DNA from: Strongyloides papillosus
Taxonomy: Eukaryota > Nematoda > Chromadorea > Rhabditida > Strongyloididae
Direction of reading: 5' to 3'
DNA: 64,000 bases
Assembly: GCA_005656395.1 (NCBI GenBank)
Contig: SRSI01000043.1
Coordinates: forward strand, 62,001 to 126,000
In this document: in pieces, positions 36,240 to 48,371 of the stretch
Numbering within the stretch: position 1 is the stretch's first letter
Layout of the letters: each line of letters starts with the position of its first letter
Made by a program: the position numbers and the translations under genes
The notes under the pieces: model-generated
What the model saw: the letters and a program-made list of their open reading frames with translations, nothing else
Told to the model about the DNA's origin: nothing
Database searches by the model: none

Positions 36240-36936
36240 TATGGCCTGATCATTGGTCCCCTATTATATTTTAACAAAATAAACAAACATATTAAGGAAA
36301 TTTTATGTAATTACCTAAATAAATTTAAAGCCTATAATAATGATTTATGGATTGTTTTTTTAATAAGTTTAATAAAATGAAAAATTTGACATCATTTTTT
36401 GTTTCACTTAAATTGTTTTAAAATTGTAAAAAAAAACAAGAAAATAGATTTTTTTTATGTAGAAAAAAAGTGTTCCTTTAATATTGACTCAATATATTTT
36501 TATTTACCTACAAAAATATGTCAATATGCATAGTTTTTTTTGATATAATATCTTGATTTAAAGAATTATCTTGTAGGTGAATCAACAGTCCATCGAAATT
36601 TTTTTTGTAAATATGAGAGGATGTTATTTGATTTTAGATATAGAGGTGTGTTAAAAGAATACATAGGTAAAGTAGATCATCCAAACAAGAACATGTTGGC
36701 ACAAGCCATTGTGTATGGTTGCCATACAAATACGTTACATCGTATATGGATGCTATTAAGGGATATCATTTAAAAGACCTATCTTTACTATATTTTTTTA
36801 TTAGTTTCTCAAATTAATAGGGACCTCACTACATACGAGAAATGTTATTATAGAAACACCTTGTTGGGTAGAGATACAATTAGTAAAATCTCTACATTTG
36901 TTAGATCGTCTTTTGAAACAAAGCAATACTGCTTAA
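36240..36936 (+). pseudogene. decayed co-Smad MH2 duplicate
   Basis: Three pieces align in order with the MH2 exon of the co-Smad upstream. At 36243, TGGCCTGATCATTGGT is identical to the WPDHW codons. At 36578-36700, GESTVHRNFFCKYERMLFDF and later MLAQA match [18 protein letters not shown] and VLAQA. At 36820-36936, the PCWVEIQL and LLDRLLK-SNTA codons match through the stop, and similarity runs on into the 3' flank. A two-base insertion near 36831 shifts frame relative to the parent, and intervening MH2 segments are lost. Similarity beyond the stop indicates DNA-level duplication, not a retrocopy. Confidence 0.8.
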
Positions 36937-38276
36937 TTCATTTTCGTGTGTATGTGTATATCATAAAAATTTTATATATAAATATTAATGTAGTTTCATA
37001 TGTTATTATTCTGATTGTTAAAATAAATTCAGATGTGTTTTTTGTACAGGTTTTTTTTAATCGTATATTTCTTTTATTCTTTTATATATTTATTCTTTTA
37101 CATTTTTTTGGATATTTTTTCCAAACTAAAAACTGCTTTCATACAAGTTTATATAAGGGTTAATTTCCAACAAAAATATGTCTGTATCAAAAATATAATA
37201 TTTTAAACCATTGTGTTATTAATATCACTCTAATATTTCTAACGTCCTGTCATATAAACATGAATTTATATACCATTAAAATATCAAACTGATGAAAAAA
37301 GTTTAGTAAAAATGTAACAATATCGTTATACAGGCGTTTAATGATATGCATACATAAAAAAGTATGTAGCAGTAATATAAATTTAATATATTATAAACAT
37401 TTGTGTATAATATATAAAATATCTTAGCTGAGATAAATAACAAGCATTGACACCAAAGATTAAAAATTTGCGAGATTATTATATTATATCATTCTAAAAA
37501 TAGATTAATCACCTTTATTTAGTTTTTGCTAGTACATTAATAAGTAAGTATATCATTTTCAATAATACCATTACATCTCTCATTAGAAAAAGTTACATTA
37601 AATAGTGTATGTTTAGTCTGCAATAGCAATGTATAATATAAATTTTATAAAGAAGCAAAATTGTTTTTCTCTCTCTATACTATCCCAAAAATTTTACACT
37701 CTTCTTATACTTTGTACATACTATAAAAATATTTTCGCGAGAAAATGTTATCATTTTATCCTGAGGTCAATATTGATTAACAGCTGACATTACGCGCCAT
37801 ACCCATGAAATTTGCCAATTTTGTTTGAATTTCTCAATTTTTTTATTAATATAATTTAACTGTATTATTCCCTCTATCTATTTGGAAATAAAAATTTAAT
37901 AATCCTTTGTTTAGTTATATTTGTAAAATCAACTGAAATAATATTTTATTATATAACAACAGAAGGATAACGAAAAGAAAAAAATTTGTAAATTAATACT
38001 CCCTCATTAACACATTATTGTTTGAATAATGATAAACAGACACTATTTAAAATATAATTGCATTGATTTAATTTTTTTTAGCCACGCTGCTAGACGCTAA
38101 TTGTAAAATATATAACATTTATAAATATGACAATGTCCCATGTACTTTGGATTAACTCTATCATACATTCAAATAATTCGTAGTTTCCGTAACTTTTATA
38201 ATAGATGTCACTTTTATAATTTTAGATTTCGATCCTGTATTTATATTATTACTTTTAGTTGTCATTTCAAAAAAAA
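36937..38276. other. intergenic, AT-rich
   Basis: The first ~60 bases match the 3' flank of the co-Smad gene. No gene is supported in the remainder; it is upstream of the nuclear receptor. Confidence 0.4.
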
Positions 38277-39894
38277 ATGTCACAAAGTAAGTTTAACTAT
38301 CATTTTTTCTAATGTTTGTGTATTAAATTTAACATAAAAAATAGTATACTTTTTGCAAGTGATAGTGACTATTTTTTCCCTTAATTTATTAGTTTTATAA
38401 GCCCCTAATTATTGGATGTTTTAATAATAATTTTTTAAAGGAAGAAAGGTTCCTGAAGGACAACTTTGTGATGTTTGTAATGATAAGGCCACTGGCTATC
38501 ATTACGGAGTTGCAAGTTGTAATGGGTGCAAGACATTTTTTCGACGAACAGTTGTGTCTGATTTGAAATTTACATGTCAGTTTAATGGAAATTGTGATAT
38601 TGACAAAAGTATGTTTTTAAGATTTGTGACTTCTATCCGTTATGTAAATTCCCTTCTCCTAATCCACCATATTTCTTGTAGATGTTCGCTGTGCATGTAG
38701 ACACTGTAGATTTGAGAAATGTTTGGCTGCAGGTATGGATGCTAATGCAATACAAAATGATCGTGATAGAATCAGTTCTTCCGTCAAAATTAAGAGAGAA
38801 GAAACCCCATCAAATCCCAATATGCCATATAACACTTTAGTGGATTCTTATAATTTTAAGAGAGAATTAAACTTTGAAAATTGTAACCCAGATTCATCAA
38901 TAGTTGAGAATGTACAAGACGTTGAAATTATGAATAAATTAGCACGTATTGAGACTTTGTGTAATGATTTAAGAAAAAAAGCTATTGCTGACGATTTAAC
39001 AGCTAAAGAAATTTTACCGAGACCAAGTTTATTATACGAAACCAGTAAATTACCTGATGACGTAAGGCTTTATTGAATAAAAAAAATTAAATAACCTTTT
39101 TATAACAATTCACCTATTATATTTTTAGGCTGGAACAATATTTAGAGAATTTTACCCAGCATCTATGAATGATGTACAGATGTGGAATATTAGAGAATTA
39201 CGATTATGCCTTGAGTGGGTGAAAGTATTTCCCGAGTTCAGAGATTTATCTTCCGATGATCAGGTATATTATAAATTATTAATTCTGTTTACATGTTAAA
39301 TTATATTTTTTTTTGTAGTTTGCACTTGTACATAACTTTGCTTTTACTTTTAATATTTTAAACAGAGTGTTTTACTCAATAGACAATGGTGAAGATAAAA
39401 TTGTTTACCCGAATGGTGCATACATTTTACGTCAACCACAAGATGAAGTTAGAATTCCCGGTTGTAGATCGATATACCATCGCCAGATGGATGAGATAAT
39501 GATACCTTTACGTAAACTTGGTGTAGATATGAAGGAGTTTGCAGCATTTAAATTTATTCTCCTTTTCAATCCAGGTATTTGATTTGTCTTTTTTTAATAT
39601 AAAAAAAACGAAATTTCAGATGCTTCTGATCTTACTCAATTTGCTAAGGCATTAGTTGAAGGTACCAGAGAAAAATATATAAAAATCCTATTCAATTACA
39701 TGATATGCAAGAACGGTGTCAACGAGGGTGGATCACGTTACGGAAAACTATTATTAATGACCTCCTCCATCCAACAAATAATTGCACAAAATGAAGAAAA
39801 TATGCAAGTCATGGAAGTTTTTGGCCACTTCTGGAGAATAAATCAATTTGTTAAAGAATTATGTATGAAAGCTAGAGAAAATGATAGGCAGTAA
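38277..39894 (+). CDS. nuclear hormone receptor (supplementary, HNF4-like nematode class)
   Basis: Six exons are assigned: 38277-38286, 38441-38608, 38682-39061, 39129-39263, 39319-39574 and 39620-39894; the product is 407 aa. The 10-nt first exon (ATG TCA CAA A, donor GTAAGT) is inferred because it is in phase and gives [16 protein letters not shown]. The C4 zinc-finger DNA-binding domain spans about 12-85, with P-box [10 protein letters not shown] in the first finger and [16 protein letters not shown] in the second, followed by the QNDRDRIS extension. The ligand-binding domain covers about 195-395. The C-terminus ends about 20 residues past the last recognisable helix ([15 protein letters not shown]), so a classical AF-2 is not evident. 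It acts as a nuclear transcription factor; ligand and target genes are unknown, and the exact NHR subgroup is not resolved. Confidence 0.9.
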
Positions 39895-40172
39895 ATATAT
39901 AAATGGTTTTTCAAAATTTATTTACTAATCTCATATTTTGTTTGATGATCTGTTGTTTCCTAAAACTTGTATATACCTGTTATTAATTAAATTTATTTTT
40001 CTTTATTTTTTAATAATACTAGTTTGTTATGATTCCACTGAAGATACTTCTCACCAATATTCTTCGTGAAATAAATTATAAATTTAAATTGTTTTAATTT
40101 CAGTAGAAATAAAAATTTTTTTTATTTTTTCCATATCTTCTTTAAGATTTGTTTTGTTTTTTTTTTTTTAAA

Positions 40173-41522
40173 ATGACTGGTACAAAAAATATGGATTTTT
40201 CTATTATCCATAAATCATCTGCCTGTCGAGGGCGAGTTGGTAAATTGAAATTGCCCCATGGGATTGTTGATACTCCTGTCTTTATGCCCGTAGGTACACA
40301 AGGCACTATGAAAGGTGTCTTACCAGAAGAATTGATAGAAATGGATTGTAAAATCCTACTTTGTAATACTTATCATCTTGGTCATAGACCAGGCCACGAA
40401 ATCGTTAAAGAGGCAGGTGGAATCCATAAATATATGAATTGGCCAAGGAACATCTTAACAGATTCTGGGGGTTTTCAGGTAGATTAGAAGATAATCTTTT
40501 TTTTAAAAATTAATTTATTTAGATGGTATCATTATCTAAATTATCTAGTACAAATGAGGAAGGTGTCACATTTCAATCTCCGCATACGGGGGAAACAACA
40601 TTATTGTCACCAGAGAATAGTATAAATATACAACAAAATCTTGGGGCTGATATTATGATGCAAATGGACCATGTACTTCATGTACTTACTGAGGGAGATA
40701 TTGTTGATGAAGCAATGGAAAGATCAATAAGATGGTTAGATAGGTGCAAAGAAGCTCATGTAAACAAAGAGACTCAAGCATTATTTCCAATAGTTCAGGG
40801 TGGGTTGGACTTAGACAAAAGAAAATATTGTGCAAAAGAGATGGAAAAAAGAGCAGAGGTAGGTATTGCTATTGGAGGATTAAGCGGGGGTGAAAAAAAG
40901 GAAGATTTCTGGAGGGTTGTTGCTCACTGTTGTGAAACATTACCACCTCATCTACCGAAGTATGTTATGGGGGTTGGTTGGGCTGTTGATCTTGTAATGT
41001 GTTCATTGCTAGGAGCTGATATGTTTGATTGTGTCTACCCAACAAGAACAGCGAGGTAATTATAAAAACAAATTTTTTCCATTAAAATTTATTATTTTTC
41101 TAGATTCGGAACAGCATTAATTCGGGATGGGGGAGAAATACATTTGACTAGAAATGAATTTAAATACGATTTTAATCCTCTCGAAAAAGATTGTAAATGT
41201 AGTACTTGTAAAGATTATAGTCGAGCTTATCTGCATTCAATAATAAACAAGGTAAAATTATCAATTTCTATTATTTAACTAGAAATATTTATTATAGGAG
41301 TCTGTTGCGTGTCAATTGATAACTGTACACAATTTACATCATCATCTTACGTTAATGAAAGATTTGAGATTAGCCATGGCAGAGGAACGTATTTCGACGT
41401 GGGTACAAGAGTTCTTAAGGAGATTCTATAGCAATAAAGACATCCCAAAGTGGATATTCGAAGTCCTGGAATATATAAACATTAAAACGGACCTGAAAAA
41501 TAACTCAACAGAAACTAACTAA
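40173..41522 (+). CDS. tgt-1: queuine tRNA-ribosyltransferase catalytic subunit (TGT/QTRT1)
   Basis: Four exons are assigned: 40173-40478, 40523-41055, 41104-41251 and 41298-41522; the product is 403 aa, the usual size of QTRT1. The ATG at 40173 is preferred over the upstream T-rich frame. [14 protein letters not shown] opens the barrel. TDSGGFQ (Asp 97) supplies one catalytic Asp and [12 protein letters not shown] (Asp 271) the nucleophile. Zinc ligands are CKCSTC (310, 312, 315) and His 340 in VHNLHHH. All key residues are present, so it should exchange guanine for queuine at tRNA position 34 with a QTRT2 partner. The usual LRPGPE loop reads HRPGHE, a mild divergence. It starts 278 bases after the nuclear receptor and ends 197 bases before ASF1, all on the same strand. 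Confidence 0.95.
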
Positions 41523-41719
41523 ATAAATTCTACTCTCTATTTTATTGTTATTGTTGTTGAAATTAAATTTTTTTATTACCACCACAGACAAATTATACTC
41601 CGAAGTATTATTCCAACACAGTGTTACGGAAGTTCCTACAACGAAAAAAACCAAATTGAGAGCGTAAACCATTTTATTATCCATTTTATTAATTTCTCCC
41701 ACTCTCTTAAAGTTAAGTA

Positions 41720-42487
41720 ATGGCAAATAGGATAATTATTGAGGATGTCACATTCCATGACAATCCTTCTAAGTTTACTGATAAGATAAAATTATCCATA
41801 AAGTTCCAAACAGTAGAAAATATAGAATCAGGTAAGTTTTTATGTTGAAACGTTGCAAAAGTATTTTTTATAGGTACCAAATTTGAGCTAGTATATGTTG
41901 GTGAGCCATCATCAAGAAATTACGATCAATCTTTGGATACAATAGAGTTCGAGGATATACCCATTGGCATTCATACAGTTACATTAGAAGTTGACCATCC
42001 TGATGTGAATAAAATTCCTCCTAAGGATCTTGTTGGAGCAACGGCTATTATACTGGATTGTTACTACAAAAATCAACTTTTTTCACAAACTTCATGGTTT
42101 GTAACTGTTGAGTATACTGATCCCGAGTTAGTTGAAAATCCACCGTTGACCCCAGTTATTGAGAAGTTAGCAAGAACAATTGATACCGATGATCCAAGGA
42201 CATGTCTTCATACTATAAAATGGAATGAGAGTGACGAGATATTGGTAGTACCAAATGTTCCAGTGAAACCAGATGTAAATGATGGTGAGGAAATCGTTTT
42301 TTCGGCTGCTGACTACACAGAGGAAGAGTTGAAGAAACTCGAGAATGAGGCTGAGCTTTATGAATCCTCTGAGGATGATGATGAGTCTATTGATCTCAGT
42401 GATGAAGATATCTTGGATGAGGAAGAGGAGCTTGGAGATATGAGTAAGGATGAGAATGAAGAAGATGAAACTCCAATGGAAATGTAA
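41720..42487 (+). CDS. asf1: histone H3-H4 chaperone ASF1
   Basis: There are two exons, 41720-41831 and 41874-42487, with a 42-nt intron; the product is 241 aa. Residues 1-155 form the conserved immunoglobulin-like core: ELVYVGEPSSRNYDQSLD, the VGATAIILDC strand that contacts histone H3 in the family, and the NEY-like segment VEYTDPELVENPP. The tail from about 185 is strongly acidic (Glu/Asp runs), as is usual for ASF1. It delivers H3-H4 to replication- and transcription-coupled nucleosome assembly in the nucleus. It lies in a co-oriented run between tgt-1 and the PP2A regulatory subunit, with short spacers. Confidence 0.93.
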
Positions 42488-42822
42488 TTTTGCTATTTTC
42501 TTATATTTTTCATTTTATAATTTTCTTACATTTTTGTTAAATAATATCTAGCGTATTACCGTTTATTAAATTTTATGATTGACTATCGATGGGAAATTTG
42601 TTTAAAAGAAGAAATATTCAAAAAATGTGGTTCTTGTGCAATGTTGTAAGGGAAAATCGGTCTACGATTGGAAGGTCAAATTGTAATTGACGTCATTGAG
42701 AATACTCAAAGTGTCATCTCTCCACATTTGTCATTGTATGGCGCCATCTTTTCAAATTTAATTGTGTTACGTTTTCATACTCTTTTGTCATCAATTTTCG
42801 TATTGTATATTGGCTGTTTCAG
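42488..42822 (+). promoter_or_regulatory. spacer ending in a splice acceptor directly before ATG
   Basis: This 335-base spacer ends ...GGCTGTTTCAG immediately followed by the ATG of the PP2A subunit gene. A TTTCAG acceptor flush with the start codon fits either spliced-leader trans-splicing or a 5'-UTR intron; the sequence alone cannot decide. Confidence 0.45.
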
Positions 42823-44087
42823 ATGAATGGAATTACAATTAATGGTACTACGACAGGGTTACAGGCAATCCGGAAATTGTCGAATTCTCTGGTAAATTCT
42901 GACAAAGAAAATGTACGTGAATTGAAAAAGAAATGTAATGAGAAATTTCTTTCACAAGGGCCATCGTCATCAAATATCGAAGGAATGGTTAGGAGGATGT
43001 TTCAATTGTTGGATCCATTTGCTGAGATTAATGATAAAATGTGTAAGAAGCATGAATTGAAGGAGTGTTTAGCTATATATCCTTCTGAATCTCGAGAATA
43101 CATCATCGATAGTCTTGTTCCAGCATTTTTTATCTACAAAGACTACGAAAACAGAAATCAAGCTTTAAGAATACCTGAAGTGCAATATTTTTTGAAGAAG
43201 AAATGTGAAAAGAAAGCTTTATATACAAAATTGATAATGTATGATCGTGGAGTAACAGGATGTATCTTGAAGGATGATATGAAGGAGTATATTCGTGATA
43301 CTTTATCACTTTATGATGGTGATTATTTTACCTACCAAGATGAACGTTTCCTAAATGAATGTGTGGATCATGCTATAATGAAAATTGAGTTTTTTGATAT
43401 TGACAAAAGTAACAGTAGGTATGAAATAAGAAAGTTGTTACTCAGTCCAAGAATAGATGAATTTGAGAATGTCCTCCAGGTTCCTGTTGGAGTTAGTTCA
43501 AATTGGTATGCTCCAGCTAAGGTTGTTGGATTTAAGAATACATTTACAAATTTGGATTTTGAAGATAAAGAATACCTGTCGTTGGAGGAGTTTAAACGTT
43601 TAGATGGTAATTACTCTGAGTTGTTTTACGAAAGAGTTTATGATGTATTTACGGGGGGTAGTAATAAGTTTACTTTGGATCATTTTAAGAAATTGTTTTT
43701 GATTCTCGAGAACCGACATGAATATCGTGCTCAAAAGATACTCTTCGAAATTTTGGATATCAATGAAGATGGTTATCTTTGTATGTATGATATTTCGAAG
43801 TGGTTTAATTCTTTGAAGAAATTGTTCACCATGAACACAGAGGAGGATTTTCCTAGTGAAAGCGATTTTGTTAACCAATTGTTTGACTTTCTTCTTATTC
43901 CACCGATTGAATGTCAAAGGTAAGTGTGGAATTAAAGTATTATTTATGTAGTTTTAGAATCTCTTTTGCTGATATTTATACATCCCGTAAAGGAGAACAA
44001 TTCTATGGAATGTTGGTTAATTGTTTGCTGTACTTGACATTCGAAAATCCTGAAGAACCATCAGAAGAAGCTCCAAATAATGCATAA
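42823..44087 (+). CDS. PP2A regulatory subunit B''-gamma-like (PPP2R3C/RSA-1 class)
   Basis: Two exons are assigned, 42823-43919 and 43952-44087. A second acceptor six bases on (43958) would also keep frame, removing two residues. The product is about 410 aa. The central block matches the B'' fold: LIMYDRGVTGCILKDDMKEY, then IEFFDIDKSNSRYEIRKLLL and NWYAPAKVVGFKNTFTNLDFE, and the EF-hand DINEDGYLCMYD with Asp/Asn at positions 1, 3 and 5 and Gly at 6. It should direct the PP2A catalytic core to substrates; the nematode relative RSA-1 acts at centrosomes. It is the last member of the co-oriented run that starts with the nuclear receptor. Confidence 0.85.
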
Positions 44088-46188
44088 TCCCTGTATATAT
44101 TTTATAAGAGGCGAGATCTGTAAATTTCTTTTTGATTTCTTTGCCTTTTTGATGGACTTACTTGAAACTTTTGATAGTTCATCTTTTAACTAGAATCTTT
44201 TCAGTACTAAACTTTTTATTTTGAAATTAATTTAATAAAACGACAATGTTTTAAAATTTGATTTAATTTTTATTCGTAAAAAATTTACTCGTGACAAAGC
44301 TACTCTTTCTTATTAAATACTGTTTTTCTTGTGGCAACATTACTTGTAAACATTTTAAGACGCCACATTATTATTTTATCTTTATCTGGTGGTGGTTTTT
44401 TTGGTAGAAACTGATTTTATAAATACAATTGGAAGTTTGATATCAAATGAGTTTCCAGATTTACTTATGTAATATCAATTACAACAGGATAATTTCACAT
44501 TGTATTAGCAGTTTGCACACTAATTAAATAACAAATTCATAAAATAGCGTTCCTAAGATGTAATTCATGATTTAATTTACAATGTATTCATTAGATTTTT
44601 TAACAATAAATGTCGTATATATGTTAATTACAATACTGGTTAACAAATAAACTTGATGGTTATTTTTATCTTTTAATATTAAAAATAAAACACTCATTAG
44701 TGCTTATCATTTTGTTCAATCAAATCCTTAGTGAAAATCTCTACACCATTATTGTCTTAGAAATACTGTAGGTACAGTTCTATAATAAAGTTTATAAGTT
44801 AATTTACTTAAGGCAATTTTTTTATCAATTGTTAAGAACTTTTCTTTTCATTATTTTTGTTATAAACATAAAAGTTTATTATTTTTCTCGTGTGTACTTT
44901 AAGTTATTTTTAGTATGACGTGTAAAGTGTTTATAATAACATCTATGATAAATGTTTATTGTCAGGATTCTATTTTCATATGCATTAATAAAGTATGGAT
45001 AATATTATGAGTGATGCCGTGTATGTAATTATAATTGTTTTTCAAGATTATACATTAAAGTTCTAAGAATTTATATTAAAAAAACCAAATGTTTATATTT
45101 AGAAACAGCCTACTGGAACTAATTTTAAAAGAAAATTGTTATTTATTTATAGATATTTCATAATAGTAATGATAAGGGTAATGGAAAATATGTTTTCAAA
45201 TATTCGAGTAGATTGTTGAAGAATGATATAAATAAATTTATCTAAAATGTTAATCATCAAACCACATTGAAAACATTTAAAAAAGTAAATAATTTTAATT
45301 ACTGTCAATATGGGAGATTACAATCAGAGGAAGATAATACTACTAAATTTTAATTCATGAAAATAGGAATCATCTAATAAAACTCAAATGTAAATAAATT
45401 ATATTTTGATTTCCGATAAATAACTTAACTTAATAATTTTTTTCGATAAATACAGATTGAATGTCAATGAGAATTTAGTTTTACAATACATGAAAACAAT
45501 TTAAATAAACTTTTTCTAGAAATACTAAAAAAAAACACAAAAGAAATTTACACTTATGAAGGAGAAACAGCATCTAATGTGAGTTAACGGAAGATTTACG
45601 AAAAAAACGGATGAAACAGAGAAAAAAAAGGTTTCCCGTGTAATACTTACATTTAGAAATATTTCAATACATCACTACTAATTATCTTTAAAAATCAATT
45701 TTCCTATGTAAAAATATACTTTGAAGAATAGATTTGTTTAAGCATAGATTTTTTTCATAATCGTACGTTAATATTTGTTTTAAATGCTTAATAATATATA
45801 GTTGTACTGTATAAAGACAAACTTTTTCGTCTGTAGTAAAATTTCGTCATAAATTTTAACGTGTCAAATTTCACAATATTTTTTTCTAGACACTTAAAGA
45901 AACATTCTTCTTACACTATTTTTTACCCTACTTAAAAAATAAGCCGTCTTGTGTTTATGGAGTTACACAAAGAGATTGCCTTAATTTCATTTTAAAGTTA
46001 CTAGTGATAATATTTATAGTGTTACCATTAAATTTTCCTCATCTCTCAAAACGAAATATTTTGGGGAGGTAGCAGTAAAATATAAATTTGAAATACTTAC
46101 TACTTACGGCTCCATTAATATAAAAGTAGTTTATAATTTTATTTTAAAATTTTTTGAAATATTGGGGAAAAAAATTAAATTTCTAGTA
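44088..46188. other. intergenic, AT-rich
   Basis: I see no gene, RNA or repeat with support. The missing N-terminal part of ISWI, including its AutoN region, was searched for by eye here and not found. Confidence 0.4.
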
Positions 46189-48371
46189 ATGGGTAGGTGT
46201 AATAAATTAAATAAAAAATATATAATTTTCTAGTTCCAGATAATTCCATTGCTGAGAAGTTGGTTGAAATTGAAAAAAAAGTTCAAACAAAAGTTTTCGG
46301 TAGTCAATATGGAGATAAAATTTCTGACATCAAAAGTGTAGCTCCTAATGATGACCATAGACATATTTTGAAAGAGGAGGAGGAAGACAAACAATTACTA
46401 GAACAAGCAGAAAAATTTGATGATGTATTTTGTTTTCAATCATCTCCTGATTATATTACAGGAGGTATTTTGAGGGATTACCAAATTCGTGGCCTAAATT
46501 GGTTAATATCACTTGAGGAAAATAATATCAATGGGATTTTGGCTGATGAAATGGGATTGGGTAAAACTTTACAAACAATTTCTTTACTCGGTTATATGAA
46601 ACATTATAAAGGTATCAATGGACCTTTTTTAATAATTCTTCCTAAAAGTACAATAACTAATTGGGAAAATGAATTTCATAAATGGTGCCCAACTTTAAAG
46701 ACAGTTGTTTTAAAAGGAACAGTTGAGGAAAGAAATGAAATAATAAAGGAGTGTATTTTACCATCAAAATTTGAGGTGCTTCTAACAAACTACGAACTTG
46801 TAATGAAAAATATGAGTGTTTTACAAAAATTTACCTGGAAATATATAGTAATAGATGAAGGTCATAGAATTAAAAATGATAAATCTAAATTATCGGAGTG
46901 TGTTAGAAGGTTAAAATCTACAAATCGCCTTCTTATCACTGGCACACCATTACAAAATGATTTACATGAACTTTGGAGTTTACTAAATTTTTTGATGCCA
47001 GAACATTTTTCTGATTCCGAATCATTTGATTCATTATTTTCAACAGAAAACTGTTTATCAAATAACGATGAAATCATTTTAAAATTACATAAGATTTTAA
47101 AACCATTTCTTTTAAGAAGGATTAAATCTGATGTTGAGACAACATTACTACCTAAAAAAGAATTAAAAGTTTATGTTGGTCTTTCAGGAATGCAAAGAAA
47201 ATATTATCAAAACATTTTAACTAAAAACTTGGAAGTTATAACGGCTCAAGGGAAAAAAGAAAAATCTCGTCTCATGAATATAATAATGCATCTTAGAAAA
47301 TGTTGCAATCACCCGTATCTCTTTGATGGTGCTGAGGTAGGACCACCATTTTTTACGGGACCTCACCTTATATATAATTCAGGGAAAATGATACTATTAG
47401 ACAAATTACTTACTAGATTAAAAGAACAAGGAAGTAGAGTACTAATATTTTCGCAAATGGCTAGAATGTTAGATATTTTATCTGATTATTGTTGGATGAA
47501 AAAGTATGATTACTGTCGTTTGGATGGACAAACAAGTTATGAAGATAGAGAAGAAAATATAAAAGCTTTTAATAAACCAGGAAGTGAGAAATTTATCTTT
47601 TTATTGACCACCAGAGCTGGTGGTTTAGGTATTAATTTAACAACAGCTGATGTTGTAATATTGTATGATTCTGATTGGAATCCACAAATGGATCTACAAG
47701 CTATGGATAGAGCTCATAGAATAGGACAAACAAAACAAGTAAAAGTCTTTCGTTTGGTGACGCAAAATTCTGTAGAAGAAAGAATACAAAAAGCATCAGA
47801 GAAGAAACTTGTATTAGATTCTATTGTCATACAACAAGGTAGAGGTTCAAGTGGTAAAAAAGGCCTATCCGGTGAAGATATGCTTAATGCTATTAGATAT
47901 GATTGTAATAAAATCATGGCTGGGGACGGTGATTCTATAACGGATGAAGATATAGATACAATATTAAAAAGAGCCGAGGAGAAGACAAATGAATTTAATG
48001 AAGAATTAAAAAAAGTTAAAGAAAATAGTTTGAGGTACTTCTCGATGGATACAACCAATGGAACGGATAGTTTATATAACTTTGAAGGGAAAGATTTTTC
48101 CTCTAAAAAAAATACTGATGAATTCTTCTTCGAAATGCCTAAAAGAGAAAGAAAAAATAATATATACGCAAATATTAAAAATACAATTAAAAAAGATAAA
48201 GAAAATAAATTTGAGATATCAATGCCTAAACAAGTACAATTAAAAGACTACCATTTTTATCCCTCTGAACTAACAGAGATACAAGAACGTGAAATGAATT
48301 ATTATAAACAAGTTAAAGGCATTCCTGCTGAAGTTCCTGATAAAAATGATGGTAAAAGTAAAAGGAATTAA
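46189..48371 (+). CDS. ISWI-type SNF2 chromatin-remodelling ATPase, C-terminally truncated
   Basis: The ATPase is one uninterrupted exon (46234-48371) with both RecA lobes: DEMGLGKT (106-113), Walker B as DEGH (209-212) where ISWI proteins usually have DEAH, TGTPLQN, the NHPYLFDG region, and motifs V-VI (TTRAGGLGINL, DRAHRIGQ). After the NegC-like region it stops at 48371, before the HAND-SANT-SLIDE nucleosome-binding module, whose relics follow out of frame. A four-base first exon (ATGG at 46189-46192, donor GTAGGT, 41-nt intron) fits in phase and gives MVPDNSIAEK; this is tentative. The product is about 713 aa against roughly 1000 for ISWI, also lacking AutoN. It may be a recently truncated working ATPase, or a pseudogene whose first half has not yet decayed. 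Confidence 0.85.

Noticed and set aside
36861..37163. 100-codon plus-strand frame after the Smad relic
   Set aside because: It is a wrong-frame reading of the MH2 relic followed by hydrophobic low-complexity sequence.
41505..41690. Minus-strand frame with a hydrophobic segment between tgt-1 and ASF1
   Set aside because: Starting at ATG 41684 it would give a small single-span protein, but it overlaps the end of tgt-1, recognises no family and has no splice or promoter support. It could be revisited with RNA data.
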